A stretch of DNA of 35,087 bases from Tannerella sp. (GTDB taxonomy: Bacteria; Bacteroidota; Bacteroidia; Bacteroidales; Tannerellaceae), in NCBI GenBank assembly GCA_031272155.1, contig JAISUI010000038.1, forward strand, positions 1-35,087, written 5' to 3'. Numbering within the stretch: the stretch's first letter is position 1; every line of letters begins with the position of its first letter. The notes beneath the pieces are model-generated. The model saw nothing but the letters and a program-made list of their open reading frames with translations, searched no databases and had not been told where the DNA came from. The position numbers and the translations under genes were made by a program. Shown in pieces: positions 26,483 to 35,087 of this stretch.

Positions 26483-28663
26483 ATGAAACAGGGTTTCTGT
26501 ATGCTATTCCTGATGGCCGTGTGGAGCACGACGGCTGTAGCGCAAAGGCCTTCGGACGGCCAAGAGCGGCGGGGTGGCTTTTCCTTGTCGAGTCGGAACG
26601 CAACTGCCTTGGCGGCAGCCGATACGGCGATAACAGACAGTGTTGTTCGACGTATTTCCGCCTGGCGATTGTCGCCATTAGGTAACCGCTACGAAGCGCT
26701 TGTGGACAGCAGTTATATCAATGCCGCCAATCATTCCTTTACCGAAGGGCGCAGTGTGGCCATGGCCTATACAGGTAATATCGGCGGGCCGTCGCAAAGT
26801 CGGATTTTCAGTGAGCGGGATGAAGAACGCCATTTTATCTTTGCCAATCCATACGATTATTACATTATTACAGGCAAAAACGCCTCTTTCTACGATACCA
26901 AACTTCCGTATTCCAACATCTTTTATACCCGTGGCGGTGGAACAACCAACCGCGAAGAACAACTGAAAATCCTGCTGACAACCAATTTTGGAAAGAAAAT
27001 TAACGTCGGGGGCGATTTCGATTATATCTATAGCCGAGGTTACTACCAGTCAAATGGTAATAAAATCATCAATTATCGTTTTTTTGGCAGTTATCGCTCT
27101 GACCATTATGAGGCATACGCCCACGTGCGGAATGCCAATATTGTGAACAGCGAAAACGGCGGCCTGACAAATGACCGCTATATCACGCATCCCGATGAAT
27201 TTGCCGACGGCAAACGAAAAGTGGATACTCATTCTTTTCCAACTCGCTTTACCAATACATGGAACCGGGTGCGTGGAGGCGACTTTTTCCTTTCACATCG
27301 CTACAACTTGGGGTTTTATCGCGAAATGACAACCCGTGAACAGGAGCAAAAGAGACAAAAAGACGAACTGAAAGCCAAAATAAAAGAAGAAATAGCTGCC
27401 GAAGCTCTTGAAAAACAACAAGAAGAAAACCTGCGACAACAACAACAGAATAATATCCGGCAACAACAGGAACCGCCGCCTGTCGTGGAAACAGAAGAAG
27501 AGGATGACGAGGAAGACGCTCATGCCAATGAGGTGTTTGTGCCGGTCTCAAGCATCATCCATACGTTTGAGTATGAAAATTACCACCGTCGTTTTATATC
27601 CACGTCTCGCGATATAGATGCCTGTTATACAGAGCGTTATGGTGGAGAAAATTCATTATTGGATGATCTCACGACGGGGTGGGCGATGCAGAACACACTG
27701 GCGCTGTCGTTACGCGAAGGTTTTCAGGACTGGGCTAAATTCGGATTGACAGCGTTTGCCCGTTTTGAGCAACGCCGTTTTTTCCTTCCGGGCGATTCGG
27801 TTATCGGCGAAGAGGAGTCCAACGAATTTGCAACGTATGTCGGCGCGGAAATTTCAAAACAGCAGGGACAGATACTGACCTATCAGGCACGTGGCGAATT
27901 GTGTACGATAGGCGAAGATTATCTGGGAAACTTCCGCCTCAGTGGAAACGTGCGCACCCGTTTTCCCCTGTTTGGCAAAATAGCGTCCATACAGGCTGAA
28001 GGTTACCTGAAAAACCTGACGCCGCCGTTCTATACGCGTCATCACCACGGTCGCTACTTCTGGTGGGACCAGAAATTGAAAAATACACAGCGCGTCTATG
28101 TCGGCGGCGCTGTCGGATGGGAACAGACGCACACGCAACTGTCTGCCGGAGTGGAAAATATAACCAATCATGTATTTTTCAATACGACAGGTATTCCTGA
28201 ACAATACGGCGATAATCTGCAGGTCGTTACCGGACGACTGAAACAGGATTTCCGTTATAAGGCGTTGGGGTGGGAAAACGAATTAGTGTACCAGTTGAGC
28301 AGCAACAACGACGTGTTGCCCTTGCCGCAATTGAGCGCCTATACCAATCTCTACCTGACATTTCAGGCCGTAAAAGTGCTGAGCGTACAAATGGGCGTGG
28401 ATGCGCATTATTATACATCTTATTATGCACCTTATTATGAGCCGGCTACCCAGCAATTCCAGACACAGAACGAACTGAAAATGGGAAATTATCCGTTAAT
28501 TAATGCGTATATCAATTTCCATCTCCATCAGGCGCGTTTTTTTGTTTCGGGCTATAACCTCGGTACGCTTTTTATCAATCATCCGCAGTATTTTTCCATG
28601 CCGCATTATCCTCTTAATCCGATGCTTGTCAAGATAGGCATCTCTGTTTATTTCAACAATTAA
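26483..28663 (+). CDS. Putative porin (Bacteroidetes Porin_10-like)
   Basis: Signal peptide MKQGFCMLFLMAVWSTTAVAQ; beta-strand-rich; YPLNPMLVKIGISVYFNN C-terminus; start 4 bp after the upstream stop. Confidence 0.75.
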   Translation: MKQGFCMLFLMAVWSTTAVAQRPSDGQERRGGFSLSSRNATALAAADTAITDSVVRRISAWRLSPLGNRYEALVDSSYINAANHSFTEGRSVAMAYTGNIGGPSQSRIFSERDEERHFIFANPYDYYIITGKNASFYDTKLPYSNIFYTRGGGTTNREEQLKILLTTNFGKKINVGGDFDYIYSRGYYQSNGNKIINYRFFGSYRSDHYEAYAHVRNANIVNSENGGLTNDRYITHPDEFADGKRKVDTHSFPTRFTNTWNRVRGGDFFLSHRYNLGFYREMTTREQEQKRQKDELKAKIKEEIAAEALEKQQEENLRQQQQNNIRQQQEPPPVVETEEEDDEEDAHANEVFVPVSSIIHTFEYENYHRRFISTSRDIDACYTERYGGENSLLDDLTTGWAMQNTLALSLREGFQDWAKFGLTAFARFEQRRFFLPGDSVIGEEESNEFATYVGAEISKQQGQILTYQARGELCTIGEDYLGNFRLSGNVRTRFPLFGKIASIQAEGYLKNLTPPFYTRHHHGRYFWWDQKLKNTQRVYVGGAVGWEQTHTQLSAGVENITNHVFFNTTGIPEQYGDNLQVVTGRLKQDFRYKALGWENELVYQLSSNNDVLPLPQLSAYTNLYLTFQAVKVLSVQMGVDAHYYTSYYAPYYEPATQQFQTQNELKMGNYPLINAYINFHLHQARFFVSGYNLGTLFINHPQYFSMPHYPLNPMLVKIGISVYFNN

Positions 28664-28673
28664 TTACAACCCA

Positions 28674-29498
28674 ATGATCCTCCGTAAAATACTTATTATC
28701 TGTATTGTCTGTCTGTCGCTCGTGGTAGTGCTTATGGGCGTCCTGATCTTTCTCAAACTGTCCGATATTCCCATGCGCGACTACAACGAAATCCGTTCGG
28801 AAGGCGTCTTGCGGATTGTGACAGAATATGATCCGTCCGGTTTCTATCGTTCGGACGACCGGTTGGAAGGCTTCCATTATGAATTGTGCCGTGCCATTGC
28901 TCAAAAGTCGGGACTGGAAGTGCAACTGTATCCGGAACTGAGCATGGAAAAGAGTTTTGCCGGATTGAGGTACAATCAATATGACGTTATTGCCCGGAAT
29001 ATCCCGACTGTCAGCGAACTGAAAGAACATTACCTCTTTACTGATCCGCTCGTGCTCAACAAACAGGTGCTTGTGCAGCGGACAGCCGAAAGCAATAATG
29101 GCGTCGAGCCTGTTCGCGACCAGTTGGATTTGGCAAAAAAAACACTCCACATACCGGAAAATTCGCCCGCCATCTTGCGGTTGCACCATCTTCAGCACGA
29201 AATTGGCGATACTATTTATATTGTGGAGGAACCACTTTACTCGTCCGAACAATTGGTGACGATGGTGGCGAAAGGCGACATCGAATTTGCTGTTTGTGAT
29301 CAGCAAACCGCCCGCACATTGCAAAAACAACTGCCTGAAATTGATTTCCTGACCGATATAAGTTTTACGCAACTTCAGGCGTGGGTTGTCAGGAAAACGT
29401 CACCCGTACTGCTCGACAGCCTTAATCAATGGTTTAATTCCCTCCGTGAAAACGGTGATTATGACCGGATTTACAGGAAGTATTATTCTCAAAATTAG
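28674..29498 (+). CDS. Membrane-anchored solute-binding domain protein (SBP_bac_3 / MltF N-domain-like)
   Basis: N-terminal TM helix; GVLRIVTEYDPSGFYRSDDRLEGFHYELCRAIAQKSGLEVQL; FAGLRYNQYDVIARNIP; no transglycosylase domain follows. Confidence 0.8.
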   Translation: MILRKILIICIVCLSLVVVLMGVLIFLKLSDIPMRDYNEIRSEGVLRIVTEYDPSGFYRSDDRLEGFHYELCRAIAQKSGLEVQLYPELSMEKSFAGLRYNQYDVIARNIPTVSELKEHYLFTDPLVLNKQVLVQRTAESNNGVEPVRDQLDLAKKTLHIPENSPAILRLHHLQHEIGDTIYIVEEPLYSSEQLVTMVAKGDIEFAVCDQQTARTLQKQLPEIDFLTDISFTQLQAWVVRKTSPVLLDSLNQWFNSLRENGDYDRIYRKYYSQN

Positions 29499-29506
29499 CA
29501 AATGAA

Positions 29507-29536
29507 TTGTTATTCCGGTAAAATGTCGTACTTTTG
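29507..29536 (+). promoter_or_regulatory. Bacteroidetes-type promoter for the DEAD-box helicase
   Basis: TTG 29507-29509, 19 bp spacer, TACTTTTG 29529-29536. Confidence 0.65.
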
Positions 29537-29560
29537 CAAAAAAATTAGATTGTTCAGGAG

Positions 29561-30811
29561 ATGAAATTTGAAGCATTAGATCTCGAAGATTCGGTATTAG
29601 ATGGACTGTACGCCATGAATTTTCAGGAAACGACCCCAATTCAGGAATTGGCTATCCCTCTTATCCTCGACGGATGCGACATCATCGGTTGCGCCCAGAC
29701 AGGAACAGGGAAAACGGCCGCTTACGTATTACCGATCATCAGCAAATTGTCGCAAGGCGATTACCCTTCCGATGCGATCAACGCGATTATCATGGCTCCG
29801 ACCCGCGAACTTGCGCAACAGATTGATCAGCAAATAGAAGGATTCACTTACTACGTTTCTGTTTCGGCTGTAGCGGTTTACGGCGGAACGGACGGTATCG
29901 CTTACGCCCAACAGGAACGTGGTCTCCAGATGGGTGCGGATATCGTCATCGCAACGCCCGGACGGCTTATCAGTCACTTGAATATGGGCAATGTGGATCT
30001 CTCCCGCGCTTCTTTTTTCGTGCTTGATGAAGCTGACCGTATGCTTGATATGGGGTTTGTTGATGATATCATGCAGATTTACAAACAACTGTCGCCAACG
30101 TGTCAAATCATTATGTTTTCGGCTACCATGCCTCCCAAAATCCGCCAGTTGGCCAAAACCATCCTGAAAAACCCGAAAGAAGTGAAGACGGTCATCTCTC
30201 GTCCACCCGAAACGATCCTCCAGTCGGCATATATCTGTTACGAGGCGCAGAAACTGCCAATTCTCATTCATCTTTTTACGGAAAGCAAGCCCCAGCGTGT
30301 GCTCATTTTTTCTTCGTCCAAAATAAAAGTAAAAAGCCTTTTTGCTACACTTAAAAGATCCGGTTTCAATGTAATGGCCATGCACTCGGACCTGGATCAG
30401 ACGGTGCGCGAACAGGTGATGAGGGATTTCAAAAACGGACATATTGACGTGTTGGTGGCGACCGATGTTGTTTCGCGCGGTATTGACATCAACGATATCA
30501 GTTTAGTGATCAATTACGACATTCCCAAAGATCCGGAAGACTACGTGCACCGTATTGGGCGGACGGCGCGCGGCACCAACGGCGAAGGGTTATCCATCAC
30601 CTTTGTCAGTCCGGATGAACAACGCAAATTCAAAGAAATAGAAACTTTCCTGAAAAAGGAAATCTTTAAAATTCCGGTGGATATATCCTTTGGTAAGGCG
30701 CCTGCCTATGAACCGGAGAAAAATCGGGGACGTGGACGTCCGCAAGGTAGCAGAAATGCACCTCGCGGCAAATCGTTCCGTAACCAAAACAGTCGCAAGC
30801 GGCCTCATTAG
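29561..30811 (+). CDS. DEAD-box RNA helicase (RhlE-like)
   Basis: TPIQELAIPLILDGCDIIGCAQTGTGKTAAY, VLDEADRMLDMGF, FSATMP, HRIGRTARG; basic RGRGRPQGSRN C-tail. Confidence 0.93.
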   Translation: MKFEALDLEDSVLDGLYAMNFQETTPIQELAIPLILDGCDIIGCAQTGTGKTAAYVLPIISKLSQGDYPSDAINAIIMAPTRELAQQIDQQIEGFTYYVSVSAVAVYGGTDGIAYAQQERGLQMGADIVIATPGRLISHLNMGNVDLSRASFFVLDEADRMLDMGFVDDIMQIYKQLSPTCQIIMFSATMPPKIRQLAKTILKNPKEVKTVISRPPETILQSAYICYEAQKLPILIHLFTESKPQRVLIFSSSKIKVKSLFATLKRSGFNVMAMHSDLDQTVREQVMRDFKNGHIDVLVATDVVSRGIDINDISLVINYDIPKDPEDYVHRIGRTARGTNGEGLSITFVSPDEQRKFKEIETFLKKEIFKIPVDISFGKAPAYEPEKNRGRGRPQGSRNAPRGKSFRNQNSRKRPH

Positions 30812-30831
30812 TCACTGACAATCCGATCAAA

Positions 30832-31635
30832 ATGATCTGTTTCCCTAATGCAAAAATCAACTTGGGTCTGCATGTCACTCACAAACGCACAGACGGCTAC
30901 CATGACATAGAAACGGTTTTTTATCCTGTTCCACTTCGTGATGCGCTCGAAATTGTTCCGGCCAAGCGGGAATCATTCCGGTTGTCAGGCATTTGCTTGC
31001 CTTCGACATCGGAAGATAATTTAGTAATCAAAGCATATAACCTGCTAAAAAACAAATATTTTATGCCTGCTTATGCTATTTGTCTGAGGAAAGTGATTCC
31101 TTTTGGGGCCGGCTTGGGAGGAGGCTCTTCCGATGCGGCATATATGCTGAAATTACTTAATTCGTGTGCCGAACTTAACTTATCCGTACCCGAATTGGAA
31201 ACATTAGCTGCCAAACTGGGGGCGGACTGTCCGTTTTTTATCCGTAACACGCCGGTTGTAGCGACTGGTACTGGGAATTGTTTTGAACCGATAGCGCTTT
31301 CATTAAAAGGCTATTGGATTTACATTGTCAAACCTGAAGTGTCTGTTTCGACAAAAGAAGCCTATTCGTCCGTGACGCCTTCGCCGCCGCCTGTTCCGCT
31401 GAAAGAAGTGGTTGCGAAGCCTGTTTCCCAATGGCGGGAATTTCTGACGAACGACTTTGAAACAAGCGTATTTAGACGCTATCCTGAAATTGGTCGTATC
31501 AAGGAAAAACTCTATGCGAAAGGCGCTGTTTACGCATCCATGTCAGGATCCGGCTCATCGGTTTACGGGTTGTTCGAGAAAGAACCGGGCTTCTGTCGCT
31601 CCAATCATTTTGTATGGAAGGGAAGATTGGAATGA
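30832..31635 (+). CDS. ispE: 4-diphosphocytidyl-2-C-methyl-D-erythritol kinase
   Basis: FPNAKINLGLHVTHKRTDGYHDIETVFYP, IPFGAGLGGGSSDAAYMLK, SMSGSGSSVYGLF (GHMP kinase). Confidence 0.94.
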   Translation: MICFPNAKINLGLHVTHKRTDGYHDIETVFYPVPLRDALEIVPAKRESFRLSGICLPSTSEDNLVIKAYNLLKNKYFMPAYAICLRKVIPFGAGLGGGSSDAAYMLKLLNSCAELNLSVPELETLAAKLGADCPFFIRNTPVVATGTGNCFEPIALSLKGYWIYIVKPEVSVSTKEAYSSVTPSPPPVPLKEVVAKPVSQWREFLTNDFETSVFRRYPEIGRIKEKLYAKGAVYASMSGSGSSVYGLFEKEPGFCRSNHFVWKGRLE

Positions 31636-33440
31636 GCTCTAACCGACTGATGGACTGGCTTCCCGTAACAAAAAAAGAGGTAGAAATGCGGGGATGGGAC
31701 GGTTTGGACGTCATTCTTTTCAGTGGTGATGCGTATGTGGATCATCCGTCGTTCGGTGCAGCAGTCATCGGGCGGACGCTGGAAGCCGAAGGATTGCACG
31801 TAGCCATTGTGCCACAGCCGGACTGGCGTGGCGATTATCGTGATTTCAGGAAGTTAGGGGCGCCGAGGCTGTTCTTCGGCGTGGCGCCTGGTGCAATGGA
31901 TTCAATGATAAATCATTACACCGCCAATAAACGATTGCGTAGCGACGACGCTTATTCGCCTGATCGGCAGGCCGGCTTACGTCCCGATTATCCAAGCATT
32001 GTTTATACAAAGATTCTGAAAGAGATTTATCCCGATGTGCCTGTCGTGCTCGGCGGAATTGAGGCGTCAATGCGACGTTTGGCGCATTATGACTATTGGC
32101 AGGACAGGCTTCGCCCCGGCATCCTGGCGGATAGTCCGGCCGATCTGCTAATCTATGGGATGGGCGAAAAGCCTGTTCTTGAATTAGTTCGCAACCTGCG
32201 CAAAGGAATTCCGTTTCGGCAATTGAAAGATATTCCGCAAACTGTTTATTTGGCTGAAGATGAGCCTGTAAGAGAAGGGGATATCGAATTATTCTCCTTT
32301 GCAGAATGTCAAGCCGACAAACGCAAACAAGCTCGGAACTTCAAAATCATAGAAGATGAATCCAATAAATACCAGGCGTCCCGCATCCGCCAGCAGACAG
32401 GGAAAAAAGTTATGATCGTCAATCCGCCGTATCCGCCGTCAACCGAGACCGAACTCGACGCTTCCTATGACCTGCCCTATACGCGCTTGCCGCATCCTAA
32501 ATACAGAAATAAACTCATTCCGGCTTTTGAAATGATTCGTTTTTCAGTTAATATCCATCGCGGATGTTTCGGCGGGTGCGCCTTTTGCACCATTTCCGCT
32601 CACCAGGGAAAATTCATCGCTTCGCGCAGTCCTGAGTCTATCCTGAAAGAAGTGAAATCCATTGTACAAATGCCTGATTTTAAAGGATATATAAGCGATT
32701 TGGGCGGCCCATCCGCCAACATGTATCGGATGCGTGGGAATGACGAAACGCTATGCCGCAAATGTCGGAAGCCATCCTGTATCTTTCCGTCCTGTTGCCC
32801 GAATCTCCATGCCGATCATGCACCTTTGCTCGCTTTATACCAGGCAGCCGCACAAATACCCGGCATCAAGAAAATCTTTATTGGGAGCGGTATCCGTTAT
32901 GACCTTCTCCTCCATCGTTATTCGGACGAAGCGTTCAACCGATCCGCCCGCCGCTACATGGAAGAACTCGTTCTCAATCACGTGTCGGGGCGACTGAAAG
33001 TAGCGCCCGAACATACGGAAGACTGTGTGCTGCAGATCATGCGCAAGCCGTCGTTTGGCCTGTTTAGAGAATTTCATCGCGCTTTTGAACGGATCAACAA
33101 GGCGCACGGCTTGAACCAGCAACTTATCCCTTATTTCATATCCAGCCATCCGGGATGCTTAGACGTAAATATGGCGCAGTTAGCTATTAAAACCAAAGAT
33201 ATGCACTTTCGCCTTGAACAGGTACAGGACTTCACTCCTTCCCCAATGACGCTGGCTACCGAAATGTATTACACGGGATTCAATCCCTGTACGATGGAAA
33301 AGACGTATTGCGCCCGCAGCATGGATGAGAAACTGAACCAGCGCCGTTTCTTTTTCTGGTATCAGCCCGAAAATCGTCGGGAAATCATCCGGACGCTACG
33401 AAAAATGAAACGGGAAGATTTGATTAAACTGTTATTCTAA
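31632..33440 (+). CDS. ygiQ: YgiQ family radical SAM protein
   Basis: WLPVTKKEVEMRGWDGLDVILFSGDAYVDHPSFGAAVIGR; CFGGCAFCTISAHQG (CxxxCxxC); ATGA overlap with the ispE stop supports start 31632. Confidence 0.92.
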   Translation: MSSNRLMDWLPVTKKEVEMRGWDGLDVILFSGDAYVDHPSFGAAVIGRTLEAEGLHVAIVPQPDWRGDYRDFRKLGAPRLFFGVAPGAMDSMINHYTANKRLRSDDAYSPDRQAGLRPDYPSIVYTKILKEIYPDVPVVLGGIEASMRRLAHYDYWQDRLRPGILADSPADLLIYGMGEKPVLELVRNLRKGIPFRQLKDIPQTVYLAEDEPVREGDIELFSFAECQADKRKQARNFKIIEDESNKYQASRIRQQTGKKVMIVNPPYPPSTETELDASYDLPYTRLPHPKYRNKLIPAFEMIRFSVNIHRGCFGGCAFCTISAHQGKFIASRSPESILKEVKSIVQMPDFKGYISDLGGPSANMYRMRGNDETLCRKCRKPSCIFPSCCPNLHADHAPLLALYQAAAQIPGIKKIFIGSGIRYDLLLHRYSDEAFNRSARRYMEELVLNHVSGRLKVAPEHTEDCVLQIMRKPSFGLFREFHRAFERINKAHGLNQQLIPYFISSHPGCLDVNMAQLAIKTKDMHFRLEQVQDFTPSPMTLATEMYYTGFNPCTMEKTYCARSMDEKLNQRRFFFWYQPENRREIIRTLRKMKREDLIKLLF

Positions 33441-33462
33441 AATCGCTGCTATGCGTCGAGCG

Positions 33463-34671
33463 TCAAAACTTTCCGAATGCCTGATTGATGATTTCCAGCG
33501 CTTCCTGCATCTGTTCTTTTGTGATGATCAATGGTGGCGTAAAGCGGATGGTATGTTCATGTGTCGGCTTGGCCAGCAAGCCAAGTTCTTTCATCTCCAG
33601 ACATACATCCCACGCTGTTTTTCCCCCTTTGGGACGCACCGTAACAGCGTTTAACAACCCTTTTCCGCGCACTTCGCCTATCATCGGTGAGTGGGAAGCG
33701 CTCATCTTATCCCTGAACAACTTGCCCATTGCCATTGCATTATCGGCAAGCCCTTCATCCTGAATCACCTGTAACGCTTCCATGGAAACGGCTGCTGCAA
33801 TCGGATTACCGCCGTAAGTAGAGCCGTGCTCTCCCGGTCGAATGGTCAGCATCACTTCATTGTTTGCCAAAACGCACGAAACGGGATACATACCACCCGA
33901 CAGTGCTTTGCCAAGAATTAGAATATCCGGATTAACATGTTCATAATCAACAGCTAACATTCGCCCAGTGCGGGCAATACCTGTTTGTATCTCGTCTGCG
34001 ATGAAAAGCGCATGATATTTTGTGCACAACTCGCGAGCCGTCTTCAGAAAACCGTCGTTCGGAACGATTACACCCGCTTCTGCCTGGATTGGCTCGGTAA
34101 GGAAAGCGGCCACATCGGGGTCAGAAAGCGCTTTTTCAAGCGCTACTGTGTCATTGAACGGGATATTGACAAAACCACCTGTATAAGGCCCGTAGTCATG
34201 ATAAGCGTCCGGGTCGGACGACATGGAAATGATGGAAATTGTGCGGCCGTGGAAATTCCCGTTGCATACGATGATTTTTGCCTTATCACGCGCCACGCCC
34301 TTCACCTTGTATGCCCACTTGCGGGCTAATTTCAAGGCAGTTTCTACGCCTTCGGCGCCGGAGTTCATTGGCAGCATTTTGTCATAGCCGAAAAGACGGG
34401 TTATATATTCTTCCCACTCACCAAGTTTATCGTTATAAAACGCCCGCGAAGTAAGCGCCAGTTTTTGCGCCTGTTCAATCATGACATTTACTAATCGTTT
34501 ATGGCAATGACCCTGATTGACAGCCGAATAAGCTGATAAAAAATCAAAGTATCTGCGTCCGTCCACATCCCATACATGGACGCCTTCGCCTTTGCTCAAT
34601 ACCACCGGCAGCGGGTGGTAATTATGCGCTCCGTGAAGCGCTTCTCGTTGAATATATGCTTCTTGTGTCAT
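33463..34671 (-). CDS. rocD: Ornithine--oxo-acid transaminase
   Basis: GVHVWDVDGRRYFDFLSAYSAVNQGHCH, MNSGAEGVETALKLARKW, LFIADEIQTGIARTG, ILGKALSGGMYPVS. Confidence 0.93.
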   Translation of the reverse strand: MTQEAYIQREALHGAHNYHPLPVVLSKGEGVHVWDVDGRRYFDFLSAYSAVNQGHCHKRLVNVMIEQAQKLALTSRAFYNDKLGEWEEYITRLFGYDKMLPMNSGAEGVETALKLARKWAYKVKGVARDKAKIIVCNGNFHGRTISIISMSSDPDAYHDYGPYTGGFVNIPFNDTVALEKALSDPDVAAFLTEPIQAEAGVIVPNDGFLKTARELCTKYHALFIADEIQTGIARTGRMLAVDYEHVNPDILILGKALSGGMYPVSCVLANNEVMLTIRPGEHGSTYGGNPIAAAVSMEALQVIQDEGLADNAMAMGKLFRDKMSASHSPMIGEVRGKGLLNAVTVRPKGGKTAWDVCLEMKELGLLAKPTHEHTIRFTPPLIITKEQMQEALEIINQAFGKF

Positions 34672-34693
34672 TTGTTCTTATTGAAGATCAGCG

Positions 34694-34701
34694 CAAAGGT
34701 A
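34694..34701 (-). promoter_or_regulatory. -7 box (TACCTTTG) for rocD
   Basis: Minus strand TACCTTTG 22 bp upstream of the rocD start. Confidence 0.5.
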
Positions 34702-34796
34702 CGATTTTTTCTTTACATTTTAGGACATATCACATAGACGAAAACGGATTTTTGAAAAAAAATACGGTTATTTGTCGGCAATTGAGGATAGAATTG

Positions 34797-34804
34797 TATA
34801 TTTG
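34797..34804 (+). promoter_or_regulatory. -7 box (TATATTTG) for the GH20 lipoprotein gene
   Basis: TATATTTG 26 bp upstream of ATG 34831. Confidence 0.5.
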
Positions 34805-34830
34805 CAGGCAGAAATATTTATGAAAAGGGT

Positions 34831-35087
34831 ATGAAAAAAAGTGGTTTAATTTTGATGGTGTCTGTTGCCATTCTTTGTCAGTCTTGCAACGAGACGCAGA
34901 AACAGGCAAGTTATAATGAAGGTATTAACATCATTCCCGCGCCGCAGAGTATGGTTGTCGGCGAGGGCAGTTTCAAACTCAGTACGAGTACGGTTTTTTA
35001 CGCATCAACAGCTGAAGGGCGTACTGTCGCCGAGTTTTTCGCAGCCAAACTGCGACATTCAACGGGTTTGCCGTTCAAAATTGCCGA
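34831..35087 (+). CDS. GH20-like beta-N-acetylhexosaminidase lipoprotein, N-terminus (truncated by window)
   Basis: MKKSGLILMVSVAILCQSCNETQ lipobox; INIIPAPQSMVVGEGSFKLSTSTVFYA..VAEFFAAKLRHSTGLPFKIA typical GH20 N-domain. Confidence 0.78.
   Translation, partial: MKKSGLILMVSVAILCQSCNETQKQASYNEGINIIPAPQSMVVGEGSFKLSTSTVFYASTAEGRTVAEFFAAKLRHSTGLPFKIA

Noticed and set aside
27408-27523. Poly-Q/CAA-rich tract considered as a DNA tandem repeat or CRISPR-like array
   Set aside because: Units are irregular and in frame within a porin; no spacer-repeat structure
28653-29372. 239-aa minus-strand ORF antisense to the SBP gene
   Set aside because: Shadow ORF of a supported CDS
29729-30442. 237-aa minus-strand ORF antisense to the DEAD-box helicase
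   Set aside because: Shadow ORF of a supported CDS with all helicase motifs
34820-34834. Short upstream ORF MKRV* overlapping the GH20 start
   Set aside because: Four codons only; could be a chance ATG, and there is no attenuation-like structure around it

Overview
The window looks like chromosomal DNA from a Bacteroidales/Bacteroidetes bacterium: TAnnTTTG -7 promoter boxes with upstream TTG elements, DUF3575/DUF3868/DUF5686 family proteins, and a FucI/FucP fucose locus. Most of it is core metabolism and housekeeping: fucI(partial)-fucP-queH, an ABC-F ATPase, a FabK/nitronate monooxygenase-like protein with a gamma-carbonic anhydrase, rarA, a DUF5686 protein, tRNA-Gly(CCC), argB, a patatin/surface-antigen protein, a Tat-exported Gfo/Idh/MocA oxidoreductase, a UroD/MtaA-like protein with a rhamnose mutarotase, leuB, class II fba, a DUF2795-like protein, a DUF3575-DUF3868/OmpA-DUF5106-cobalamin adenosyltransferase operon, a GH78-like protein, an ArnT-like glycosyltransferase-porin-solute-binding protein operon, a DEAD helicase, ispE-ygiQ, rocD, and a partial GH20 lipoprotein. 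I saw no CRISPR array, transposase, integrase, phage genes or obvious defence island, and no clearly new multi-gene system. The best leads are: (1) a UroD-fold protein with a corrinoid-methyltransferase-type zinc motif paired with a 6-deoxysugar mutarotase; (2) an orphan DUF3575/DUF3868 outer-envelope operon without fimbrillin, translationally coupled to a cobalamin adenosyltransferase and preceded by a structured AT-rich leader; (3) an ArnT-like GT/porin/anchored SBP operon downstream of a heptad-repeat promoter; (4) interlocked divergent promoters between tRNA-Gly and argB. All family names come from reading the translations and recalling families; no searches were run.
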